Positions 1 to 9,027 are shown, numbered from the stretch's first letter. The stretch: 11,721 nt of DNA from Gonapodya sp. JEL0774 (GCA_027604505.1 JADIIX010000085.1:85600-97320); one strand, 5' to 3'. Notes: generated by a model from the letters alone, not told the origin. Numbers and translations are program-made.

Positions 1-598
1 GGGGGGGGGGCCGGGGGCACGTGGGCGGGGGCGTAAACTGCACATCCCATACATCACTCCACCTCCCACACCCACCGCCCCACGCACCACCACCAGGCCC
101 GCCGCCTCGCTCTCGCCCCATCGACCGCCTCAGCCGTCTTTGCCGCGGGCGGGGACGACACGGAAGGCCAGGGTGTTGGTGAGGGGGATAACACTGAAGG
201 CGGGCGCGGGCGGGCAAAGGTGTAGGAGTGGCGGACGAGAAGGGTTGCGAACGGTGGATACGGTGGAATCAAGTGGGAGATCGATTGCGAGGAGTGCGTT
301 GTGGCGTCGATGCGTGCACGGAACGGCGAGGGGGAAATGATGTGGACGAGAACGGGGGCGGGCTCGGGCCACGGCGGGAGAGCGGTTTGCCGTTTCGTCG
401 TGGTGGCTGGTGCCTTGTTGCCTTGGTTTGTTTGGGATATGGATGTGTGCGTGTGTGTGTATTTGTGAGGTCGTCCGTGGCGGAACGGGGAAAGTGTGGA
501 GGGCGGAGGGTCAGAGGGGGAGAGGGGCAGACCTCATCTTTAGAACAGGTGATGAGTACCACTTACCACTACAGCAGTGCGCCAAAAGGAAAAGTGAA

Positions 599-674
599 TC
601 TGCCTGCCGACTGTGACACACCCGTTGGTCACCGCTGCGACTCTGCCTGCCGACTGTCACCGCTGTCACCGCTG
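599..674 (+). repeat. Short direct repeats (16-mer twice, then CACCGCTGT units)
   Basis: The 16-mer TCTGCCTGCCGACTGT occurs at 599-614 and again at 642-657, 43 bases apart. The second copy runs into tandem GTCACCGCT units (about 655-674), and another GTCACCGCT lies between the two copies near 629. No coding function is apparent. It looks like a local slippage or duplication product in intergenic DNA. Confidence 0.7.
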
Positions 675-1393
675 TCATGGACAGGAGTTGTTCGCACAGT
701 GTGGGCCGGTCGCCCTCGTCTTGTTCTCGATCACTAGAGTGTGACTGCCGATGCATGAGTGTATCGGTGCAGAGTTGGTACTGTGACACGGGGTGGTTGC
801 GGTCACCGATGTGGTGTGTAACTGGAACCCACCATTGCGTGGAAAGAGAGGTACGACCAATAGCGCACATCAAGACTCTCTACGAATCCACAGCCTTATG
901 TAAAATTTTAATATAAAAAAACGCACCGGCGCAATTCCGTGCGGGCAGGGGAACCTTGTTGTTCGTCTCCAGCAGGTCTTCACGACGGTGCTTTGCCACT
1001 CCCCACGCGAGCTGTGGGAAGTCGGAGTCCGTCAAAACAGTGTTTGGACAAGTGTGCTGCTAATTTCCATGTCTGCGGCAGGCAAAAGACGTGTTGGAGC
1101 GCAACGGATTCAACCACCACAACCGTGCGACGGAACCGGCAAATGCCAAAACGGCGAGCAGCAAGAATAAGCTGGATTCAACTACAAATTCGCGCTTTCA
1201 ATTTGTTCCAAATCATCAAACAAAAGAAAAGTAGAAACTTGACAGGGAGGGCCACAGCAGGCCTGGCGCCACAGCTATGGAAATCCCCCGAGGCCCTTGT
1301 CCTTCCCTGCCCGCGAAGACAGAGCACCGAAGGAAGTTTGGACCCGAAAGATCGAAAGATCCGACCACAAACAGAATTCGAATTATCTTCGCA

Positions 1394-1398
1394 CCAAT
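1394..1398 (+). promoter_or_regulatory. CCAAT box upstream of beta-tubulin
   Basis: CCAAT lies in GCACCAATCAAC, about 210 bases before the beta-tubulin start codon, a usual distance for the fungal HAP (NF-Y-like) complex. No clear TATA box lies between it and the ATG. The interval is pyrimidine-rich, as is common for strongly transcribed fungal genes. The assignment is by motif and position only. Confidence 0.4.
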
Positions 1399-1458
1399 CA
1401 ACAAATTGCTTCGCAGCGAATTCGTTCGCCGTATTTGAACGCCAAGTCGTACTCTGAA

Positions 1459-1487
1459 CTGCACTCATCTGCACTCGTCTGCATCGT
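1459..1487 (+). repeat. Three 10-nt tandem units in the tubulin leader region
   Basis: Three successive imperfect units read CTGCACTCAT, CTGCACTCGT and CTGCATCGT. They lie 120-150 bases upstream of the tubulin start. They may be transcription-factor half-sites or simple slippage; the sequence does not decide between these. Confidence 0.45.
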
Positions 1488-1608
1488 TACCCGCCTGTCA
1501 ATCCCATCATCAATCGCCACTTCTGCTCCGGAACTCTTGTATTCTATTCGAACCCATTCCCTCGCTCTCTGGATCTTTCATTCCTTCCTTTCATCATCAT
1601 AATTCGTA

Positions 1609-3921
1609 ATGCGTGAGATCGTCAACGTTCAAGTCGGTGAGTGGTCCCGGGTCGTCATTCCATCCTTCCATCATGTCTTGAATCTGCTCACTCATCGCAT
1701 GCTCATCCCAATCCGATCAATCCGTCCTTGCCCCATCTTCATGTCTGCTGGCCATGTGGTCCCCCCTACTTCTCCTCTCCAATCCACCCAACCCTCCCGT
1801 CACACCCATTACATTTGTGTGATCCTCCAACCCCACCGACAGGCCAGTGCGGTAACCAAGTCGGCTCCTCATTCTGGCAGACCATTTGCGCCGAGCACGG
1901 CATCCAGGCCGACGGCACCTACGCAGGCACCTCGGACTACCAAAAGGAAAGACTCAACGTCTACTTTACCGAAGCGTCGGAGGGGAAGAAGTATGTTCCA
2001 AGGTGGGTAACAGGTGTTTGTTGACAACGTAGTGATCGGAGGAGGACTGTGAGGGTACGTGGACCAGGAAGACGTCCTTGAACGTTGACGGCTCTGGTGT
2101 GCGCACACAAGAGATTTGACAGGGGTTAATTGCGCAGTCTGGACATTGTCGGACACCCACGGTCGGTCAGATGACGAGCTCACACCCGGTGTACTGTACT
2201 TTCCACCTCCAAACCACCCGAATCCCCCACTCCTCACCCAGAACCGTCCTTGTCGACCTCGAGCCCGGCACTCTCGACGTCATCCGCTCCAGCCCCATGG
2301 GCTCAGTCTTCAAACCCGACAATTTCGTGTTTGCCCAATCCTCGGCGGGCAACAACTGGGCAAAGGGCCACCTCACCGAGGGCGCCGAGCTTATTGGATC
2401 CATCCTCGACGTGGTCCGCAAAGAGGCCGAGGGGACGGATTGTCTACAAGGGTTCCAGCTCTCGCACTCGTTGGGCGGGGGCACCGGGTCCGGGTTGGGA
2501 ACACTCATTGTGTCAAAGATTCGCGAGGAGTTTCCGGATAGGATGATTGCGACCTTTAGCGTGGCGCCGTCGCCCAAGGTGTCGGATACCGTTGTGGAAC
2601 CATGTGAGTGGTTCTTTATCCCCTCGAGACCCACCCCGATTTTGCTGGTTGTGAATGGTGCGTTCTCACGGCCCAAACACTCGTTTTCAGACAATGCAGT
2701 CCTCTCCGCCTCGATCCTCACCGAGAACGTCGACGCTACATTCTGTATCGGTGCGTACCTTATCCACTGACCTGTTTCCTTCTCCACTGTATTTTTACCT
2801 ACGCCTCCATTCCTCTGGACCGCCGCACTCCCTCCACCCCCGCCCCCCCCCCCCCTCCCCCCCCTCGCCCACATAGACAATGAAGCACTGTACAACATTT
2901 GCAACCGCACCATGAAGTCGCAGACTCCGTCGTACGTGGACTTGAACAAGCTCGTGTCGTCGGTTATGGGTGGTGAGTGTCGTTGGTCTCACGCACGTTT
3001 GTGCCGAAAATTTGTCCGCAACAAAAGCAACACTCACTCACACCTGGGTTGTGAATCCCAACTTTGCCCCTTGTTCCACACTCCGCATTCTTACTCTCCT
3101 TCCCAGGCATCACCACCTCTCTCCGCTTCCCTGGCCAGCTCAACGCCGACCTGCGCAAGCTCGCCGTCAACATGGTCCCCTTCCCCCGCCTACATTTTTT
3201 CCTGCCCGGACAAGCCCCGCTCGTCAACACGGGGTCCGAGGGGTACACCAAACTGACCGTGCCCGAGCTCATTAACCAGATGTTTGACGTCAAGAATATG
3301 ATGGTGGACGTGGACCCCAGTAGGGGAAAATACTTGGCGGCGGCGGCAATTTTCAGAGGGAAGTTGAGTCATAATGAGGTGAGGTTTCATTGGGTGGTGG
3401 TGGTGGCGGATGGAGTGTGCAATGTTGTCCGCACCACCTGATGCAACCCTCGTCTTTCACTCCCCCCCACCATTGCCCTGCCCCTTCCACCACCCACAAA
3501 GGTCATGAACCAAATGAACGTGATGCAAGCCAAGTCCTCCACCAACTACGTCGACTGGATCCCCAACAACGTCACCACCTCTGTGTGCGACGTACCCCCC
3601 ATTGGCCTCCCCATGTGCTCCACCTTCATCGCCAACACCACGGCCATGCAGGGCATGTTTGGCCGCCTCAACGACCAGTTCTCTGTCATGCTCAAGCGCA
3701 AAGCGTTTATGCACTGGTACACTGGAGAGGGTATGAGCGAGACCGAGTTTACAGAGGCAGGGTCCAACATTGCCGATTTGATTTCCGAGTACCAGCAGTA
3801 CCAGGATGCGGGGGCAGAGGAACCCAGGAGTGAGCGGAGTGGGGCACAGGGAATGCCAATGGGAGGGAAGAACGAGGCGTTGGTCGCGATGACGGGTGGA
3901 ATGCAAGCTATGCGGGTGTGA
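1609..3921 (+). CDS. TUB2: Beta-tubulin, divergent paralogue (7 exons, 465 aa)
   Basis: Beta subunit of the alpha/beta-tubulin dimer, a GTPase that polymerises into cytoplasmic and spindle microtubules. Exons: 1609-1636, 1843-2002, 2242-2603, 2691-2750, 2877-2972, 3107-3378 and 3502-3921. All introns are GT-AG and the phases join without a break. Diagnostic sequence: the N-terminal MREI autoregulation motif, QCGNQ at 11-15, the GTP-binding glycine loop GGGTGSG at 141-147, the FPGQL segment, LHWYTGEGM-like MHWYTGEGM, and EYQQYQDA near 422-429. The length slightly exceeds the usual 445-450 residues because of a C-terminal extension. Oddities: His6 is Asn; one residue is inserted near 55-58; the canonical Glu198 position (here 199) is Ala, while the positions of Phe167, Phe200, Tyr50 and Gln134 are conserved. 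The last 35 residues (431-465) have four Glu against four basic residues instead of a polyacidic tail. Many core substitutions suggest a second, divergent beta-tubulin rather than the housekeeping copy. The gene is convergent with the - strand gene at 4300. Confidence 0.97.
2843..2864 (+). repeat. Poly-C tract in beta-tubulin intron 4
   Basis: Thirteen Cs, one T, then eight Cs lie about ten bases before the acceptor of the intron at 2751-2876. The tract acts as an extreme, T-poor polypyrimidine tract. Such runs are prone to length polymorphism and base-calling error, so the exact count is uncertain. Confidence 0.8.
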
Positions 3922-4299
3922 GCGACCGTGTGTGAAATGGAGGTGGACAAGGGCCGGCACGATATACCTCTTTCCTTGTACAATTCTAGAATGAAGATAG
4001 AACATTGTTTGCTCGACGCTGAAACCCGTCCCTCGATTCTCTTTTTTGATTGTGAGTGAGTGCGTGTTGCATTCGCAAACAGTGGTGATCCTTGTCATGG
4101 CATATGTGTGTTCATGCAAAATATGCAAAACGAGGAAGCAAACTAAATACACCAGAATTGCAAAACGCAAAGTAATGCTGACGCCAGTTTTTTGGTGGCT
4201 CATTTGCTTCGTGTGGTGTGAATCCGAATCGACAAACTGACTCGCCGACGGTCCGAGGAACATGAGACACCTGGAGCCTCGTCATCCAGCTCAAGCGGA
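3922..4299. other. Convergent intergenic spacer (two 3' ends)
   Basis: This 378-base stretch separates the tubulin stop codon from the stop codon of the - strand LEA-2-like gene, so it must hold both 3' untranslated regions. It is AT-richer than the flanking exons. I see no canonical AATAAA on either strand and no convincing small gene. A long - strand open frame that crosses into it is the antisense shadow of tubulin exon 7. Confidence 0.6.
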
Positions 4300-6881
4300 T
4301 CAAACAAACTCAATTGTGACTCCAACATCAGTCATGACAAACTGCAATCATGAAAGACACTGTTAGTTAACGACATCAACATCGAGTAGGGATCCCGCGG
4401 GTTCCTCGGGTCGACAAACTCACATCAACCACAGCCTCGCACTTTCCTACACGTACCCGTATGACTGCCTCCACGTCCACTTGCAGAAAACTTTCACGTT
4501 CCGAGCTCAAGTCCGTGGCGGAAGCCTTTGCGGACATGAGGGACCAAACAGAACCAGAACCAGACGGCGATGACGGCGCAAGAATGGTACTATTACTTCC
4601 TCCAAGACTAGAGCCGCGTACCAGAGGAGTTGATTGTAGAGAGCTCGCACGAGCACGTGTGGTGGGGAGCGCGGGGCCTGGCGAACTCGAGGGCTCCTCC
4701 CTCGAGGAGGAACCTCGAAGTCCAACAGCCCTTGCAACCACACTGTAAATTTCAGATGCTTCAACGGCGATAGGAAGTGCGCGGCTAGTGATGGTCGACA
4801 TCCCAGGGACGAGAGTAGGATTCGAGGAGAGATCGGCATCGATGGAGCAGAGGCGCATTCGTGGTGTTGGGATCGTCACTGTAGAAGTCAAGTGGTGGAT
4901 TGTCACAGGGATGGGGAAGGGATTGTGCAGCACGATCTTGGTCGTAGGTACCGGCATGCTGAGTCTGGCAAAAGCCGAGAGAAGGTTGCTCGGGGTTGGA
5001 AGTGGAATGCTGAGTGCCGTCGACTGGAGAAAAGCGCTTTCGCGAGGCAGAGGCGGTGTGGATGTAGCAATTAACAGACTAGAAAGGGCCGGTGCGAGAT
5101 AAGGCAAATCGGACGATTCAGCAAGCCCACGGATAGCCAAGGGGAAAGGAAGGCAGCTGATGTAGGAAGACAACAGGAGACGGGCAGGATTATTGGTGTT
5201 GTCGGATGACGCAGGTGGTGGAACTGAGAACTCGACTGTCGCTGGAACCGAACAAAGTCCCGGAGTGAGATGCAATCGGGGGATCTGCGAGTAATTGCGT
5301 GTTCCGAGAAAATGCGTGCATTTTGTGGGCACAGTCAAATCAATGGAGCTTACCTGGACCTGCCCTACGGAAACTCCACCCGCGAGCACTTCCAATCTTG
5401 TTGGAGACTCCAAATCCAGCTCCACATTGCTCGTGTTCCGAATTTCACATAGAGTTTCGAGTATCAACGTTTTACTGGTGGATCCGACCACATTAAGTGC
5501 GGAGAGTTGAAGATTGGGCAAGGATGAGAGGCCTAGGCGATCATGATTTGAGCAACAATCCGAGCACGATCAAACGCAGCATTCAGCCTGTACGATCACC
5601 TTTCACTGGAACCACTTTAACTAAATTTATGCCACCAACACGAAGAGTGCCATCCCACAAGAGTCCGAGCATTTTCTTTGCAACCTTCGTGTACAGGGGA
5701 TCCCCAGCTCTTGTCTTCAAATCGCAAATGGTCAGTTCCAGCTCCACCTCAGCCTTTAATCCAACTTCAAAAGAGGCACGGTGCAAGAGGGGAACGGAAA
5801 GCAAGGACGCAAATCGCTCGTGCGTTGTTGTAATCGTCGCGCGAGACGCAATGCGGACTGCGTGGGACAGCGTGAGAGGACGTTGCGTGGGTCGGAGTTG
5901 AGGCTCTTGATTTTGGATTAGATGATGAGTACCCGGTTGCACCTGGAAATTGTTTGAAAATGGTTGTGTGGCGGTTGATTCTCGAAGTCGTGGGGCGGAA
6001 GTTGCCCGATGGCGACTTCTTTGGCTGACGGGCGTGTCCAACGACAATCGTGGAGCTCCGATAGTCAAAGAACTTTCAGAGACACCCTTTCCATTGGTAG
6101 AGTACGGTCGAGGTCGCTCGCTTGAAAGCGATTGAGGCTCCGACATATCATTGGTGATGGTTGGCTTTGAGAGAACTTGTCTGAGTCGATGAAGGAAGGC
6201 CACCACTCCACCAGGCGCAGGCGACAGGTGTATATTGGGCAGACTGAGAGTAGCCAGCGGCGACAGTGTGCGGGTCATGTTCATTTCCACTTCTGTTCTG
6301 CCAATTTCAGATTGCTCCGAAGTGTTGATGTTCAATGCTTGCTCCACTTTTGTTTCCACTCCGCAAATACTTGCTGATCCGGATGAGACAATCATTGTGT
6401 GGAAGGGCAAGGGAATGAGATTCGAACTCGCATTGTCCCTATGAAAGAATCTCTGCAACGCAGAAGCGTCCACGCCGACATTATCCACTGCTCCTTCCAC
6501 CTCTATGGCGAATCCTGACCCGTTAAATTGTGACAGTTTCATCGACACGAACCGCAAGCTCGTTGCGTCCACCAATGGTTGCACAAGAGCGGGTAGCAGT
6601 GCCCGCACTGCCCTCCGTGCTGTATACACAGCAAAGATCACTACTAGGAGTGCTCGAGAACCGCAAAGCAAGGTAATTATGTCGGGCAGAGTGAGGATGG
6701 AGCGCAAAGTTCGACCTCAACGTTGTTTGAATGACACCGAATTGAACGCCCGTGGACGGAATAGCACAATTGAGGGCACATCTACAGACAATGTTGATTC
6801 GTCGAAAAGCTCACCTCGAAGTATGCCTTCCAATACCCTCCGCAGTCTCTCCCGCAAAATACCCATCAGTGAAGAAAGCAT
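4300..6881 (-). CDS. Fungal LEA-2/Tag1-like (DUF3712-like) membrane-anchored protein (5 exons, 754 aa)
   Basis: Model on the - strand: exons 6881-6815, 6715-5600, 5532-5354, 5284-4424 and 4341-4300. Introns run 6814-6716, 5599-5533, 5353-5285 and 4423-4342; all are GT-AG and the phases close. The last has a textbook CTAAC branch point before TTGCAG. The start ATG (6881) is the first in frame after a stop. A moderately hydrophobic segment at residues 33-53 (with ALLVVIFAVY) may be a signal anchor. Residues about 72-110 (SGFAIEVEGAVDNVG...DAS) resemble the opening of DUF3712/LEA-2 domains ('EG...N.G..DAs'). A low-complexity Ser/Arg/Pro-rich middle follows. The second half again reads like LEA-2 repeats: strand-rich, with VGQVQIPRLHLTPG after splicing and an NPFPIPVTI segment. 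Fungal relatives include yeast Tag1, a vacuolar-membrane protein that promotes termination of autophagy, and many proteins of unknown role. Family assignment is moderate; the biochemical role is unknown. Confidence 0.6.
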
Positions 6882-7161
6882 TGATGAATCAATCACGCCC
6901 TCTCTAAATAAGAGTTTCTGACCCGAGACGAAATTGGCAGTAGATTAGGTTTTTGGAGGTTAGCTGGTTGGCTCTAAAGTCATGACTCGCGAACATGAAC
7001 ATGTGATTCAGTGGGAAACCCGTGATCGTGATCATGACCAGGGGAGCACCAAGACACATGGGCGAGTTTCACTCGCCACTTCTCACATACATATCACACT
7101 TAAAAGCTCGTTTATCTCGTACGCATTTCTAAACGCAATCATACCGCCCATTCGAAGGAAC
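6882..7161. promoter_or_regulatory. Divergent intergenic promoter region
   Basis: This 280-base spacer lies between the divergent starts of the LEA-2-like gene (-) and the SprT-like gene (+), so it should carry both promoters. It contains clustered CATG and GATC palindromes: GTCATGAC at 6978-6985, AACATGAACATGTG near 6993-7006 and GTGATCGTGATCATGAC near 7022-7038. These may be factor-binding sites. No TATA box stands out. An in-frame ATG at 6982 would extend the SprT-like protein by 60 residues, but that segment shows no conserved character. Confidence 0.4.
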
Positions 7162-7719
7162 ATGGAGCAGCAACTGGACGCTGAGGTGAGCTTCTGTCAT
7201 TATGTGAAAACTGCGCTTTCGGACACTGCTCTCACCGACAAAACACCGATTTTCACCCATAAGACTGCATACGCGGCATTAAATGCCACTATTTTTGAAA
7301 ACCGTCTACCACAAGACTTGCTTATATTGTGGCGGGATGGCCTGGATGTTTTGGGTCGAGTCGTATGGACGAGCAACTCACTCCCGCGTATTGAGTTAAG
7401 CAAGAGGAACATTCAAACCGCTGCCACTCTCTTGGAAACGCTCGCACTTGAAATGTGCCATGTGGGAGAATTGATGGACCGCTGTGAAGGGTCGAACAGG
7501 GACGCACACCAGAGTTTAGACACCGAGCCCGCATTGGAGCGACACTCCCGGAGCTGGAAGAACAAAACAAAGCGAAGCTATAAAAGGTGAGGGTTTTGAA
7601 TCACATGTCCAGCTTATGCAGAGTTCGTCACCCTGACTGAGTCTTGCAGGCAAGTCGCAGAAATGATTGAGGACGATTTTGGCACCTACCAAGCAAGTGA
7701 AGGGGAATTGAATGCCTAG
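7162..7719 (+). CDS. SprT-like metalloprotease-domain protein, degenerate (LExxH)
   Basis: SprT-like proteins (Spartan/Wss1/GCNA group) are zinc proteases that cleave DNA-protein crosslinks. From the ATG at 7162, residues about 36-100 match the family: AALNATIFENRLP, LILW, GRVVW, IELSKRNIQ and LLETLALEMCHVG. The catalytic HExxH is changed: codon 96 (7447-7449) is CTT, giving L-E-M-C-H. The third ligand position, His116 (7507-7509), is present, but the expected HGxxF continuation lies in another frame (7509-7583: PEFRHRARIGATLPEL), implying a 2-base loss or equivalent. The current frame instead continues through a plausible intron at 7587-7649 (GTGAGG, CTGAC branch, TTGCAG) to TAG at 7717-7719, giving 164 residues without the usual zinc ribbon. 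Most likely it is a decaying gene or a pseudo-protease. The start could also be 6982. Family call is firm; expression is unknown. Confidence 0.68.
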
Positions 7720-8024
7720 GCAAACATGTGGCTAAGGCTTTGAATCCATAGTTTTGATATCCATGTAAACACCAGGAGCACAAATGTTAGATACCGTCAC
7801 CGTCACAAGTCAAGGGTCTAAAGTCCCCACGTCAGCTCCTGTTGCAATAATGTTGTTTTGTTAGGGGATAAATTGTCTCCCCGATTGTCTCCCGGGAATG
7901 CATTTTGAATATCGGGATCTTTTCACTTCGGTGATTTACACTGAGTTGGTAGCAACACTGTGGCCTCTCAAAACCGTAACTCCACCACCAAATAATCACC
8001 CAATTCCAACTGCTCCACTAAAGA
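7720..8024. other. Intergenic spacer, promoter of the SDR gene
   Basis: This stretch of about 305 bases separates the SprT-like gene from the dehydrogenase on the same strand. It contains small imperfect repeats (CACCGTCACCGTCAC near 7796-7806 and paired GATTGTCTCCC-like motifs near 7870-7893). I see no clear TATA box and no supported gene. It should carry the promoter of the downstream gene and the 3' end of the upstream one. Confidence 0.4.
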
Positions 8025-8943
8025 ATGTCCAATCTTGCAACCTATCCATCTTTGTGGGATCGAGCCGTCTTTGTCACGGGAGGAGCGACAGGAATCGGTA
8101 TGTTTAACACCTGCTGGTGGTTGTCCGGTCCATTTTTCACAAAAGATTCTTCCCTTTCCCACCTCGGTATCTAGGTGCTGTGATCGTTGAGTCATTTGCC
8201 GCCCAAGGTGCTAAAGTTGCATTCATCGATATCGCGGAGGCCGAGGGCCATGCTCTCTGCGACCGCCTGACGCCCCGACCGTGGTTCAAGAAGGTGGATG
8301 TGACCGATATACCGGCCCTCCAAGCCGCCATTCGCGAGGCAAGTTCGGATTTGGGTGACTTTCATGTTCTCGTAAACAACGTGGTAAGTTACTTGTGAGG
8401 TGCTGTGAAGGGATATGTGTCATCACAAGACTTCTCCCTCAAACCACACCACGGCGTTTTTCCTCTCAGGCCAACGATGATCGCCATAAACTTGAGGACA
8501 TCACACCAGAGTACTACGACAATCGCATTGCGATTAACCAACGGCCAGCAACGTTCGCCATTCAATCCGTCGTTCCTGGGATGAAGCGGTTGGGTGGAGG
8601 GTCGATTGTCAATTTGGGTTCGATCGGGTGGCAGGCGAAGATGGGAGATTTTGTTTGCTATGCTGTCGCCAAGAGTTCTGCCGATGGTCTGACACGGGGG
8701 CTCGCGAAGCCACTTGGAAAGCACGGCATTCGAATCAACACTGTGACTCCCGGCGCGGTGACGACGGAACGGCAAAAGAAGCTCTGGCTCACTCCTCAAG
8801 CAGTCGCTGATATCGATGCTGCGCAGTGTCTCAAATTGGAAGTCATGCCACAAGATATCGCGAGAATGGTACTGTTTCTGGCAAGCGACGACAGCAGGGC
8901 GTGCACGGCTCAGGAGTACAAAGTGGACGCTGGGTTTACTTGA
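8025..8943 (+). CDS. Short-chain dehydrogenase/reductase, XylB-like sugar dehydrogenase (3 exons, 251 aa)
   Basis: Classical SDR, an NAD(P)-dependent oxidoreductase. Exons 8025-8097, 8175-8383 and 8470-8943; introns GTATGT...CTAG and GTAAGT...TCAG join in frame. Motifs: cofactor-binding TGGATGIG (residues 18-25); acidic Asp43 after beta-2, which favours NAD over NADP; VDVTD with Asp66; NNVA at 92-95; the catalytic tetrad Asn117, Ser145, Tyr158 and Lys162 (YAVAK); and a GIRINTVTPG segment near 190-200. The length is typical. NDDRHKL directly after NNVA, YPSL near the start, AAQCL, and the LFLASDD...EYKVDAG ending recall the bacterial D-xylose 1-dehydrogenase (XylB, Caulobacter) group, so oxidation of an aldose or similar sugar is a reasonable guess. 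The substrate cannot be read from sequence. The usual NNAG reads NNVA. Cytosolic: no signal peptide or membrane segment. All catalytic residues are intact, so it is probably functional. Confidence 0.93.
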
Positions 8944-9027
8944 TGATTTTGAGAATGGGTGAGAGCAATCATTTTTGAAAAGAGAGGCAAATCTTCAGAG
9001 CAATATAATGAGATTCTAAAGTCTGAA

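Larger units (their letters stand above)
1..1608. other. GC-rich upstream region, no supported gene
   Basis: No gene is supported here. The first 40 bases are G-tract rich (ten Gs in a row, a CACGTG palindrome, then more G runs), and positions 1-540 are strongly G-biased on the + strand. Open frames of up to about 170 codons exist on both strands, but they are low-complexity and Arg/Pro/Gly-rich, with no recognisable domain. Around 895-920 there is an AT-rich stretch (TTTTAATATAAAAAAA). From about 1390 the sequence looks like a fungal promoter and leader: a CCAAT box, then pyrimidine-rich DNA from 1555 to 1600 just before the tubulin start at 1609. A divergent - strand gene beginning in 1-560 cannot be excluded. 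Confidence 0.5.

Noticed and set aside
1-121. - strand frame from an ATG at 121 open to the left edge (Gly/Pro-rich)
   Set aside because: Only 40 codons of G/C-run translation. It could be the start of a divergent gene, but nothing in it is diagnostic.
130-230. - strand segment reading VIPLTNTLAFRVVPARGKDG before a stop, with a CTTCAG acceptor-like site upstream
   Set aside because: C-ending codon bias hints at coding, but the piece is too short, ends in a stop and joins no exon I can support.
228-737. 169-codon open frame on the + strand near the left edge
   Set aside because: Low-complexity Arg/Gly-rich translation with no homology I recognise and no promoter or splice support.
939-1457. 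172-codon open frame on the + strand upstream of the tubulin
   Set aside because: It overlaps the CCAAT box and promoter, has no domain, and its composition resembles random translation.
2167-2949. 260-codon open frame on the - strand across tubulin exons 3-5
   Set aside because: It is antisense to well-supported tubulin exons, has Gly-run low complexity from the poly-C intron and shows no domain. It is a shadow of codon bias.
3457-4263. 268-codon open frame on the - strand over tubulin exon 7 and the 3' spacer
   Set aside because: It is His/Val/Gly-rich antisense of the tubulin exon with no recognisable motif.
6982-7161. 60-residue N-terminal extension of the SprT-like protein
   Set aside because: In frame, but with no family similarity; it overlaps the divergent promoter and is His/Arg-rich. 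The ATG at 7162 gives a normal family start.
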